Shown: in pieces, positions 48,182 through 58,755 of the stretch | Position numbering within the stretch: position 1 is the stretch's first letter | Layout of the letters: each line of letters begins with the position of its first letter | DNA from: Coriaria nepalensis | Taxonomy: Eukaryota; Streptophyta; Magnoliopsida; Cucurbitales; Coriariaceae | NCBI GenBank assembly: GCA_027186245.1 | Contig: CP114487.1 | Span: forward strand, 11,589,001 to 11,653,000 | DNA length: 64,000 nt | Reading direction: 5' to 3' | The notes under the pieces: generated by a model | The model's input: the letters and a program-made list of their open reading frames with translations, nothing else | The model's database searches: none | What the model was told of the DNA's origin: nothing | Translations under genes and position numbers: made by a program

Positions 48182-48946
48182 CATACAAATCTCCTCCGTT
48201 AATTCTAATCAACAAACCCTCTCCAGAATCGTTAAGAAGAATCGAGACGAACGGTTTGGAATCGAATACGAAATAAAAAGTAGAAATCAATCAAAACAGA
48301 AGAACAGTTTTAAAAAATTTAAAAAAAAATTAAAAAAAAGGATTCAACTGGTGAGAAGAGAAATAATCAATCAATTTTCATCAGGAAATTAATCGAAAAG
48401 TGATTAGAAGCAGAAAAAAAAAAAAAAAAAAACGAATGCTTATTATTATTAATAGGAATAATCAACTGATGATTCTTCACCTTTTCCTCCCTGAGAAAAA
48501 TCACAGGCTTCTTTATTCCTTCTACCTTTCCATGCTCTGCTTCTTCAGGGAAAGCGAGCGAGCGAAAATCCAGAATTTCAATGAATAATGAATGAATCCA
48601 ATGGGGAAGACTACCTGTTAAAAGAAGCCAAACACGAAACTGAGGACTGGATTTTTCTCTTTCTTTTTTTGGTTGCCGTCCTGAAGCTGATAGCTAGCTT
48701 ATATATAAAGGAAAAGGAAAAAGGAAACCGCGGTTTAGTGGGGCCTTCGTTGGAAGGTCGGCCGTTTGATTTTAGGGAGTTTGGGACGAGTCAAAGATCG
48801 ACGGCTGATGATTATTATGACGTCATCTTTGAAATTCTCACTATAACGACGAGAACTTTTTGTGGATCGTAAGTAACAGAATCCCTTCCACGACTCCACG
48901 CCACCTCATCAGCCACCAGCTGAACTCCTTTTTTTTTTTTTTTCTT

Positions 48947-48986
<40 letters not shown>

Positions 48987-49338
48987 TTTTAATTATATCA
49001 ATTAAAAAATTAATATAAATAAAATTAATTTTTATTGATATATAGTAATTTGATACATATTAATGTGTAATATATGTATACACAAAAGTGGAAGAATCAT
49101 CGCCAAGTGTGGGCCAAAGAAGGAATTTATCTAGTAGGCCCGCCACTTTGTATATTCTGATTAATATGTATAATCAATATACCATAAGATGTGTAATGTG
49201 TTGGAATAAAATTAGATATGAGTTGTTTTAGACGACGTGTCGGTTGAATGTATCTATCTCAAGAAACATAACATGTTATATATTACATGGCATATGATAG
49301 TAAATGTGGATGCAGGTGATCGTGGTTAAATTTGAGAT
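47415..49338. other. RING gene promoter/leader intron and AT-rich spacer
   Basis: The RING gene's leader intron and 5' UTR probably reach to about 48250-48650. A CA/TA microsatellite lies at 48131-48182 and a TA run with poly-T at about 48953-48990. No other protein is recognised before the fragment at 49339. Confidence 0.6.
48131..48182. repeat. (CA)n(TA)n microsatellite
   Basis: TATATA followed by about 14 AC units and then about 10 AT units, within the putative RING gene leader. Confidence 0.92.
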
Positions 49339-49661
49339 ATAGTAAATGAGAAGACGGAGAAGGGGGAGATGATTAAGGAAGTAGGGAATGATAATGATGG
49401 CGGCGGACAGGCGTAAGCAACGGAAGAAGCTGCCATTGATGGTCGGGCAATGGTCCCACCGATGTCGATAAAATGGCAGGCCGGAGGAGGAACTTCACTA
49501 GGTGGAAGCGGCAAGAAGGATAATCAGCTGGCATATAACAATGTCATTGAAGAGACGGCAAGCAAGCAAAGCTGTTGGAGAAGATGAAGAACATGGTGAA
49601 AGCATTGGCTGGAGCATTTGAAACTGTCATTGATTATGAATCTTCGTCTCTGATAAATAAC
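49339..49661 (+). pseudogene. Fragment of a plant calmodulin-binding-domain protein, broken
   Basis: The plus strand reads an almost open frame: IVNEKTEKGEMIKEVGN and GGGQA, then a TAA, then ATEEAAIDGRAMVPP and GGSGKKDNQLAYNNVIEETASK. It then needs a frame change to continue LLEKMKNMVKALAGAFETVI. The run NNVIEETASK..EK.K..VKAL.GAFETVI is the end of the plant calmodulin-binding domain (CaM_binding family). A few extra bases (CAAAG, echoing neighbouring GCAAG units) sit between SK and LLEK. No upstream exon of such a gene is seen. It looks like a transposed or orphaned 3' exon that has decayed. Partners and function are unknown. Confidence 0.7.
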
Positions 49662-49947
49662 ACCCCCCTCTCCCACTCCTCTGTTTCTAAGTATTTTTTT
49701 TTAATTATAATTGTGATTATTATTACTGCAATTTCAACATTAAAATTATCGAGTGATCATGAAAAACTATTTAAAGGTTGCTCAGGGACCAGTTTGCAAT
49801 AATCAATTTAGGTACATCCTTTGTTTGGATTGAGAACCAGAGAACACTTAATTTGTTGCTATTTTTTCGTTTTAATTCAGTTCGTTTGTTGTCTAAATTA
49901 TTTCAAAAACTATCATAGTAACATATTGTAACTTTCACTTCCACTTT
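49662..49947. other. Short spacer before the CBS-PPR 3' end
   Basis: AT-rich sequence holding the CBS-PPR 3' UTR. Nothing else is visible. Confidence 0.5.
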
Positions 49948-52900
49948 TTACATAAAACTGTTGGCTCTGGGTGGGGTAATAAGCTCATACAATTGCTCAG
50001 CCGTAAAAACGCCAATTGCCCTCAAACTTGAGCTGTAATTGGTACTATAGTTGCTCTCTTTCAAAATAACCACCATCTTATATCTCTGCCCCAAAATCAG
50101 ATCGGCCACGTGGCTTATAGGGGTCGAGCTCGTAACTCGAGGGGGGCTTCTCATCATTGTGGCAACTGGGGCATTTAGCTGCACAACATTATGTATAATT
50201 GTAGTTTGCTTCTCAGATTTAGTTGAACTGATATGTCAAGAAATCAAGAATAATATCCTTTATCAATTATCATGTGTGTATAGAAAGTAATAAGCCAAGA
50301 ATTGGGGATAAATACCTTACTGCAGTCTTCTCGGTGGAGTAATCCGGTACAGCTGCCCCAGTCATCGACAACAGGGATTACTTTTTCCTTGAAGAAACGC
50401 CTTACTACTTTATTTAAGAGAAGGGTGCCGTTTAGCGGTTGAGTTGCTTCAAATGGAGTCATGATACTTTCAATTGGTGCACTCAAATTTATCTAAAAAT
50501 AATGACTATTTGTTATGAAACCAAAAATAACTTCTAAGTACCTGATAATTAAGATTGAACAGCAACAAACTTTATATTCACTCTTATGCAGAAGGAAAAG
50601 GAAAAATTGAAACCTGAGGGAGTAGGTAAGGACTGAACATAGATTTGGTGAATCCCAACAAGGCCTCTACTTGCAGAGCAGCCTGCAATACAAGGCAGTA
50701 ACAAACTCTAAAAAGCACCCTTTAAGATGTTGGACCAGAGAATGGACATATGAATATTGATGATGGCATCATACAACCAAACAGTAAGTATGAAGCAAAA
50801 AAATGAACAGATTGGATGAAAACACATCGACTAATGAACATACATCCTTGCCCCGACTATGGAGCATTGATAATAGTTATAAATTATAATCACATACTCT
50901 GCCTCCTCGGCTTGTCCATGATATTCCCTTCCATCTCCTGATTATGCATGCAAGATTTTGAATTGCCACATCAACCTGAAAACATGCCCCAAGTGTACAG
51001 ATTAATTCTGCAATCTCACAAAGTGGTTAATTAACTGATCAAAATGGCAAGAATCTTCAAGTAATGAGGAATAAGAAAATGACGTGCAGTAAATTACAGG
51101 GTAAAAAAAAATTGTACTAAAAAATTACAAAGCTAGTAGACAGGAAAGAAGTTCATGTGGAAAGAGGACCAGAACGTCAGAATTTGAAGTATTTGGATAA
51201 GGTACCTGACCATCATTCAGAGCTGCCTCCATCAGAAGGTGATCTGCTTCTTCTTGAACTGGAAGAGAGATATTTCCAGTAGAATCTGGCCACATACGGT
51301 TATGCAGGTGTTGTACCATGTCATAATCTCCTCTAACAGCAAAAGCCCGCATCAGGGAAAGATAGAGATGTGGCTTCGGCCAGAAATTTTGGTTCCCACC
51401 AGCAAGCTTTAATAACTCTCCATAGATAGAAAGAGCCCCTAATATGATAGACTATATATTAAACTGATATAGAGATTGCTAGCAACATCTATCTCTCTTA
51501 TTTACGGGTCACTGCATACCCTTAATTGAACCACAATCCAGCAGTGCATCTATTATTGCAGTGTATGCTGTTCGATCAATGAACAGATCATGACATGATT
51601 TCATTTCCAGCACAATCTTCTGAACTGTGATGAGGTCCTTTGAGTTCCCAAAACCCTAGCACAACAGTAAATATATAAGAGAAAAAGAAGGTAGACTGTT
51701 ACTTTGAAGTACATCATTCCTAAATAGATGTCCTTTCTGATAGTATTTCAACTGTCATTCAGTGCTAGGAACTTAATCAGACACAACTTTGTACACTATT
51801 ATTTGATTGTTGAATGCATAAAAAACACACCTTGAGTAAAGTAGTATAAGTCACAACATCTGGAAAAAGATCGTAATGCTCACATTTGACTGCTCGAACC
51901 TAAAAGAAAGCAGTTAACTGATATCACAATGGACATTAACTTGTTAACTTCTTGAAATACATACATATACTCTAGAGGCTCTAAACTGGCCTTTCAATAC
52001 ATGCGTGTGACCTTCATATCCTCAAAAAAGTGGATGGCTGTATCCAACTTCTTTGTCTTCACACATGCAGCGATTAGAGTATTGTAAGTGTGGCTATCAG
52101 GCTTCACTCCTAGACGTAATATTTCATCATACAGGTCCATGGCAGCCTGTTGAAATCCTGTTGTGATGTAACCCTAGAATCCAGAAAATAGAGTGACTCT
52201 AATAAGAATTAAATATATGTGGATATCAAATCATAAAGCAGAAAAAGATGAAATTTACACTCCGAGTAAGTACCAATATTAGAGACTTAGTATTAAGAAA
52301 ATATGTGCCGAGAGCCTGACCTTCATTAATAAGTTGTACACTGAGATTGAAAGACTACCCCCCTCTCGAAGCAAATACCCGTATCGTGCGAGTAGACCAT
52401 TGGCACGGCGCATATCTCCTGCACTACAGAAATTCAATATTCCAGGTGGAGGATAGAATATAAGATAAACATTTCCATGTCCAAAAGAGAAAAATTTCAC
52501 TATAAATATAAATTGTAATCCTAAAACCAGTATATCAGAACAAATTCGAGTGAAGACCTGCTTCAATTAGTGCATTTAGAAAGCCATAGATGAGTGGCGC
52601 TGACAATTTTGGACTTCCTTTCGCAGTACCTTGTTCCACAGATTCAAGAAGTTGAAATGCTTGGTCCACTCTGTGAGCCTGACCCAACCCCTTTGTCAAG
52701 AAAATAAAGCACAAGTGAAAATTCTCAGATGTCCTTATATGAAATTTCAGGGAAGTAGAAGACACATTTACAAATTGAAGATTCACCAAAAAGTAAAAGA
52801 CACATTTCAGGGAGGTACCTTCAACAGTGTACCGTAGCTGACGTTGTCCACTCCACAACCATCTGGCCCCGCCATCTCATCAAAAACCTTAAGAGCTGAA

Positions 52901-53415
52901 TCAATGTTACCGCAACTAACACAAGCCTCAATGACGGCATTCATCACAATCGTGTTCAGCTGTCCATATTGTCTCTTTGCAATTTCAACCTCATCAAAAA
53001 TCTGGGGAAAGAAGAAACGCTAAATAAAAATGATGAGCGAACAAGAAGCAGAAACAGCTAGAAGAATCGGGATCGTCTCCTTCTCTGTCTCACAGAAACC
53101 GAGAACAGAGATGAGTGAGTTCTCAGTGAAAAATGAAAACCAGGAAATTTCACGGGAAAAAACCTGATTAAGTTGCTTTCGACGAGTGAGTTCGACAACT
53201 CGAGAAGTGAGACGCTTGAGACTGACCTTGCGAGGAGAGCTAGTCCTGACTGAGCGACGTCGGAAAGAAGCAGTTGAAAGAGGAGGAGATGAAGAAGAGG
53301 AAGACGAGGAGGTAGAGGAAAAGATGCAGAAGAAGTGAAAATATTTATGCTGTGGTGAATGAGCCGGCAAGAAAGTATGGATCAGAAACATTGTTCGTAA
53401 AAATGGTGGCAGCAT
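49948..53415 (-). CDS. CBSPPR1: PPR protein with C-terminal CBS domains (CBSPPR1)
   Basis: Twelve exons: 53164-53415, 52819-53001, 52558-52690, 52321-52418, 52012-52173, 51831-51899, 51520-51655, 51206-51438, 50898-50975, 50614-50682, 50316-50492 and 49948-50178. All are phase-consistent, giving 606 residues. The start is the ATG at 53413-53415. The N-terminus is Ser/Arg-rich without acidic residues, an organelle-targeting type. PPR units follow, for example [28 protein letters not shown], shown best by [20 protein letters not shown] and [19 protein letters not shown]. The end carries a CBS pair: [36 protein letters not shown] and [20 protein letters not shown]. This fusion matches the rare plant CBS-PPR class. 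PPRs bind organellar RNA; CBS pairs bind adenosyl ligands. The many introns are unusual for PPR genes but normal here. Confidence 0.92.
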
Positions 53416-53818
53416 TGGCAAGGAAGAAGAAAGCTATCCATCAGCCATCAGCCATCAGCCATGAAAGTTCGTTTGTGAAACGCGGGTGGATAAGGCCGGG
53501 TCAGTGTAAGTGTAACATTGGCGGGTAATTGGACAGACAGAATTGGGCTTGAAGTTGGGCGCCACGGTACAATTGGACTGTTAGGAAACTCTGCCCCACT
53601 GGGCTTAAATCGCACTGTGATACGGCCCATTAATAGCAGCATTTAGGGAATTAATAAAATATTATTAATGCACCAAATTATTATATTTACACTCCCGTTG
53701 TCATTGTCATTGTCATTGCCGGGACCCTATAAAGAACAGCAATTATGATCTTATAGCAATCACTAAAAAGTAAAAACAATATTCTAAGTCCCAGGTAGAA
53801 CAAAACAGACCGATTCCA
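53416..53818. other. Spacer between CBS-PPR promoter and TPD1-like relic
   Basis: CBS-PPR upstream region, with two short tandem motifs (CATCAGC near 53440 and TGTCATTG near 53698). No gene is seen. Confidence 0.5.
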
Positions 53819-54210
53819 ATGGCCCTACTCGTCAAGTTTGTCTGTCTAGCTCTATTTGTCGCCCTCCTCGGCAAAGATGTACATATGAATTGTTAATTGT
53901 CTTGTTTCATGTCTTTTTCAGGCAACTGTCAATCAGTGAGCTTCAGTTACAAGAATAGTACAATAACTCAAATCTAAAAACGGGGTCGATTGTTAGGCTC
54001 TTTCCGGAATGGGAGGTTAAGATCATCACCAACGCTGATTCCTGCACTAAGGCACAAGTGAAGTTGGACTGCCGCGGATTTCGGACATTGAAGCCGATCT
54101 ACGAATCTGTCTTGAAAGTGTCAAATGAAGAACCGGAAGGCCTAATGAAGAACCGGAAGGCCTATTTAAGAATGGAGCATCCCTCTATCCAAACACCTCT
54201 TTCTCTTTAA
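53819..54210 (+). pseudogene. TPD1-like small secreted protein, broken
   Basis: An ATG opens a signal peptide (MALLVKFVCLALFVALLGKD) like those of TPD1-like plant proteins. After only about 45 bp of putative intron comes CQSVSFSYKNSTITQI, then a stop. In another frame the family core continues: KTGSIVRLFPEWEVKIITN, CTKAQVKLDCRGFRTLKPI and YESVLKVSNEE. The usual C-terminal cysteine segment (DCLLINGKP.., FSYA) is replaced by sequence from a 20-bp perfect duplication (54124-54143 and 54144-54163) that shifts the frame. The too-short intron, the stop, the frame change and the altered C-terminus mark it as a pseudogene. TPD1 proteins are ligands of receptor kinases in anther development; this copy is unlikely to act. 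Confidence 0.65.
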
Positions 54211-54419
54211 CTTACGCCCTTTCCATACCGCCCTATTTCTGCTAAATCTCTCTCTTCATCAAATCATTTATGATCAATAAGCCATGTTAAACTTTAATTT
54301 GCTAGAAAAATAAAAAGGTTTTTTTTAAAATATTATTATTACCAAATATAGTTACCATGTTTTTTTTTTATTACATATGTTTCATGAGCTAAATTGGAAT
54401 ATTCAGGACTAAATAATAG

Positions 54420-54456
<37 letters not shown>

Positions 54457-54511
54457 AGTAACCCTCACGTTTCTTAATTATTTTTCCCATAAATGTAATC
54501 TGTACATGCCG
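54211..54511. other. AT-rich spacer with TA microsatellite
   Basis: Holds a TA run at about 54421-54453 and the OXS3-like 3' UTR. No gene is seen. Confidence 0.6.
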
Positions 54512-55325
54512 TTAATTTTGGCGCAAATCTGCAAGAGAAAGACAGATTCTTGACCTGAAGTTGTTTCTAGTAATGAACCTTGTCTTCTCATGAAACTTCA
54601 CATTTCTTCTTCTCTCCTTCTTATCATCATCATCTTCTTCTTCTTCTTCGTCTTCTGATGAAGATGGGTCATTGCGTTCCTCTGCAACTTCATCGCCATG
54701 CTCGCTGAGAGGAAGAAGGGGCATGGATTTAGGGTTATTAGACCAGTTGTAAAAAGAAGATGATTTTCTGGTCCATTTAGAAGCAATCAAAACTCTCCTC
54801 CTCTTGTTGAATGGGTTCTCTGGTTTCTCCAGATCTTTCACTTCGCTGCTCGCGCTATCCACCTCTGATAAATTCGCAAACGATTTTGATTTCCCGCTAA
54901 AATGATTCGATAATCCCCTCCTACCCATTCATAAATAAACAGATGATTAAGCGTTTCTAGAAATTTAAACCAAAATGAAGAAATGATCAGAAAAAAATTT
55001 GTTTCCTTTTCTTAACGACTCACTTGATGGGGAGCGCGTCTTCTAAGGAAGCGAGATAAGAGCTCAATTTGGACGATGAACCGGCGTCGTCATCGTCGTC
55101 TTCTTCGCTGTCGTCAGCATCTGGATCTCCAATCGACGACGAGTCCTCGTCGTCCAGCTGACGTTTTAATTGTCCGGATCCATTCCGGGTCATATCGCGC
55201 TTCTTGTCCTCTTCAAACAAACCAGGCTGCGCCGGAGGTAGGGTACCGCTCCGATCTCTAACGCACGCCTCTGGCATAGAGGAAGAAGCCCCTTTACTGA
55301 AGGCGCGACCCACCATAACCTCCAT
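54512..55325 (-). CDS. OXIDATIVE STRESS 3 (OXS3)-like nuclear protein
   Basis: Two exons, 55024-55325 and 54512-54920, giving 236 residues. The junction restores [23 protein letters not shown], the family's most conserved block. SSIGD followed by an acidic Ser/Asp run lies before it and [16 protein letters not shown] after it; together these define the plant OXS3 family. A second acidic tract ([13 protein letters not shown], about residues 195-210) and basic patches suggest a disordered nuclear chromatin-associated protein. Family members are linked to tolerance of heavy metals and oxidative stress and to repression of ABA responses; the biochemical mechanism is not evident here. The second exon also has an in-frame ATG (MGRR), but it lies upstream of the splice acceptor, so it is intronic. 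Confidence 0.9.
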
Positions 55326-57139
55326 GAATACGGATTCCCTCGCCCGAGCTTTTGCTTATTTGAGCTAAAGAACGCAAAACAAATGAGATTCTACAAATCT
55401 ACCCTTGTCCTCTTCTTCCTCTGTTGAGGCTGGCACAGAATAAGGCGAGCTTCATCAATCGGCGGTGGTTCAACGGTTCTGATTTTCGGATTACGGTGGA
55501 GGTAAGAGAGAGAGAGCGCAGGATAAGAATGGGGTAGGTGGCAGGATAAGAGATTAAGGAGGATAATGGCGCTTCCTATATATCAATATCGGTGTTGTTG
55601 TTGTCTTTGTTGTTAAGGAGGAGAAAACTGTAGAAAGTATCCAGCCACGCGCGTTTGACGAACTGGGGATGACGTGGCATGGAGTTTGACCGTATTAGTG
55701 TTACCCTGTCCCCTCTCATCAGATCCAAAACAAATGAAATAATAATGTTTTGTCATATTTTTTCATTTTTACGTCATATTTTTTCATCAGTCAATAATTT
55801 TAACCTCCGTGAATTATTTTTTACCGTGAGTAAAACAACAACAACAAAAAAAAAAAAAGAGGAGGAAAAAGTCAAGAAATTTTGAGAAACCAACACGATG
55901 TCTGTAAGATGATGAATGAACAGAGAGACATGTGTATGTTGCGTGTCACGGTCAGTTACATTAACAGTAATCGTTACTTATTTGAAAGTTAATTTGTACA
56001 GAAATGACGCGGCGATTCTACTGATTCCGTAATTTGTCCTTATCCCCAATGGTTTTAGACTGTCGGTTAGTTCTTGTTAGCCTTGGATTAGATCCGACAA
56101 CTTTTTTAACTTTTTCGTGACTCCTCTTAAGAACATTTTTCTTGTGTCAATTGTAGGCAATGGAATGGGCCCATACTAAATACTAAAAATATTATCGTCT
56201 TGATCTGGAGTCTTAAAGTCCGGCCCGTTTTTGTGTCCACTAAAAGTAGGCTTAATGATTCATTAAAGACCATTTGAGAATCCCCCCCATCCCATAGAAT
56301 CGAAACCCTAAAACATTCAAAACCAAGAGGCACACATAAAAATAAAAATAAAAATTATTATTATTAATAATTAAAATTAAAACCCGTTAAATTAAAAGTA
56401 TTAAATTATTAATATTTAATTAATTTTATATATAATATTAATCACGATATATAAAAAACTGATTAGTAGAGTGTTAAATGTAAGATATGGAGTGGATATC
56501 AACTGGGATCTTGCGTGTCTTATTTACTGACACTAACCCCCCTTTGGATTTAGAGGATAAGATTTTGTTTAGTTTAAAGAGTATTACCACTAAAGAGAAC
56601 CTTTGAGGTTAATAGATGGGAGGTGTTAAATAGACTAAACAAATCAACTCTCGATTTGAAGTTTGAAATAATAAAAATATAATTAACATATTAAAAAATT
56701 TTGTAATAAATAAATTAAAACTTCTAATTCGAGCCTTCTAAAGTGTGTTTATAAGAAGTCTTGTCCCTTACAGGTTATAATAATTTAAGATTGTTGATTG
56801 ATGGCCGTGTACCTCTCACTTACCAACCTCTTCAATAATCTGTTTGACTTTTTAAAGTCTTGTCTCCCACTCAAATTAATCCATAATTAAAAAATATAAT
56901 TAATTAATTAATTAATTACGACCGTTGCTTGCTAAAGATAAGCTCAAAACAATTAAAAAACAAAAACAAAAACAAAAACTCACTTAGAAAATTTTACTCA
57001 TCACCATTCGGCACATTAAGATTCCACCTACTCCAATATTTTATATATTTTTTTTGTTCTTTTTCTTAAAAAAAAAAAAACAATTTACAAGCACGACCAC
57101 AAGTCAAGTTGTCTCATTTCGGTTTTTTTTGTTTTTTTT
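55326..57139. other. OXS3-like promoter and spacer
   Basis: Left part is the OXS3-like promoter and leader. The middle and right are AT-rich with ATTA runs near 56350-56450 and 56895-56920. Open frames (55679-55885 and 56127-56333) resemble nothing known. No gene is supported. Confidence 0.6.
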
Positions 57140-58755
57140 TTAATTCCCATGTCTTCTAGTTGACGCGTAAACCAAACCCACTCCTCCACCAGCCACAGCC
57201 ACGGACACGGTTACGTTCTCCTGCATCGCGGGCTGTGCGTGCTGGTGCTCGCCTTCGTAAGTTACAATCAGCATCGTCGGATCATCTGTCGCCCTTTCTA
57301 CGTGTTTCCTCGCCGGGCATCCCCTCATCGTACTACACTTGTAATATCCTCTGAGAATCGAAAATAAATCCACACCGTCAAAAAGAATGAACATCTCGAG
57401 ATCTAAAAATAATAAGATGAAATGAATCCGCGAGGGAATACTGTAACTACCGTGGGTATGGCGATCCCTTAATCGGCTTCTGACCGTACTTTCTCCAAGA
57501 GTACTCGTCCGGTGGAATATCCGCCACTTTCGAACTGATCGCCGGAACTCTAACCGTATTCTTCACGCGACTTTTTCTGTGTCGAAAAAAAAAAAGAAGG
57601 AAAATTAGTTAATTATTATAAAATTATAAAATAATAGTGGGTGGGTCATGTCACGAGCGCATAGGTACCGGTCAACAATTAAGGGGCCGAAGACAAAAGC
57701 TGGTTTGCTTTTTAAACAAGAACCGGTTGAACTACTACGAACCAAATTCTGTCAGGTTCACGCGCGTCGCGCCTCTTAAAGTAGGTTAGGCATTAAGAAA
57801 ATTGTTCCCCACTCCAACTCGTTGACCTTATGACTCAGAGTAAACTCGGACGATTCACATCCATATCGACCGAGTTGACCCTGTATCTTTATTTATTTAT
57901 TATTTATTTTTCCTTCTCTTAACTAGTTTTTCTAATTCTAATTATTGCTAAGTACTGAAAGATTGCGCTAAAATGTGCACGGATGAAGGGTTAATGGATC
58001 CAGTACCTTCTCTTGGAGCAATGGCACCTTCCGGAGGCCGAGGAAGAGCCGGAAAATCTTCCTGATAAAGTATCGGAGTGGTCATGCTCATGGCATCTCT
58101 TCTTGTATGGTGGCGACGATAGAGGAGGCTTACCGCCGGAGACTGCCGGAGCTAAGAAAAGTGACTGTCCTAACTTTCCGTTCGATACACTTCCGTCTCC
58201 GGTAATAGCTGACGACATGAACGACGAACTAGAGGAGACGCTAAAGGTTTCCTTAGTGAATTCAAGCTCCGTACTCTGTAGATTTGAGCTCAAAATGTTA
58301 GGTTTTGTGAAATCCAGAGTCATGCTCTGTGACTGTGACTGGACGAATCCAGTCGGAGCAGCGGTTGAAGTCGATCGAGGAACAGTTGCCGCCGCCTTGA
58401 TCGGTGAAGGAGAAACGATCACCGGAGAAGTCAACGTCGCCGGGGTAAGGCTAATGGCCTGCGAATGATCAACGGGAAGAGCTGATGATAAATCAGTAGA
58501 TGATGAGGAGGAGGCAGACGAGTTAGGCGGACCGCGCCTGAACCGGGCATGGCCGGTCGGTTTGAGTAGAGAAATGACTGTTTGAAATTCGTTAACAGTC
58601 CGATCGGCGAGGTCTGAGCAAGCTAACTGATTAGATTGCTGGTTGGTAGATAGCATGCGAATTAGATGTTCCATGCTCTTCAAGCCTTGTGATGCGGCTT
58701 CTTGTATAGCCGTCTGATTGTCCATCTTCGGAAACCTCATTAGATCTACAGCCAT
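57140..58755 (-). CDS. WRKY11: Group IId WRKY transcription factor, WRKY11/17-like
   Basis: Three exons: 58007-58755, 57451-57576 and 57140-57350, giving 361 residues. The start is [20 protein letters not shown], as in Arabidopsis WRKY11; the open frame further upstream starts with a non-ATG codon. Next come the HARF calmodulin-binding motif ([10 protein letters not shown]) and the [20 protein letters not shown] block shared with WRKY11 and WRKY17. The basic Zn-cluster follows ([21 protein letters not shown]), then [16 protein letters not shown] and the C-X5-C..H-X-H zinc finger ([21 protein letters not shown]). The intron inside the domain at PR|GYYKC is the conserved position. These factors bind W-boxes in the nucleus and act as negative regulators of basal defence in Arabidopsis. 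W-boxes in its own intron and promoter suggest auto- or cross-regulation. Confidence 0.96.
57670..57880 (-). promoter_or_regulatory. W-box cluster in WRKY intron 1
   Basis: Three TTGACC cores lie within 211 bp of the first intron: 57670-57675 (on the minus strand), 57822-57827 and 57875-57880 (on the plus strand). TTGACC/T is the WRKY binding core. Function is inferred from density and from the gene being a WRKY. Confidence 0.5.

Noticed and set aside
58013..58468. Plus-strand 151-codon open frame
   Set aside because: Antisense shadow of WRKY exon 1, whose frame is confirmed by WRKY domain homology.
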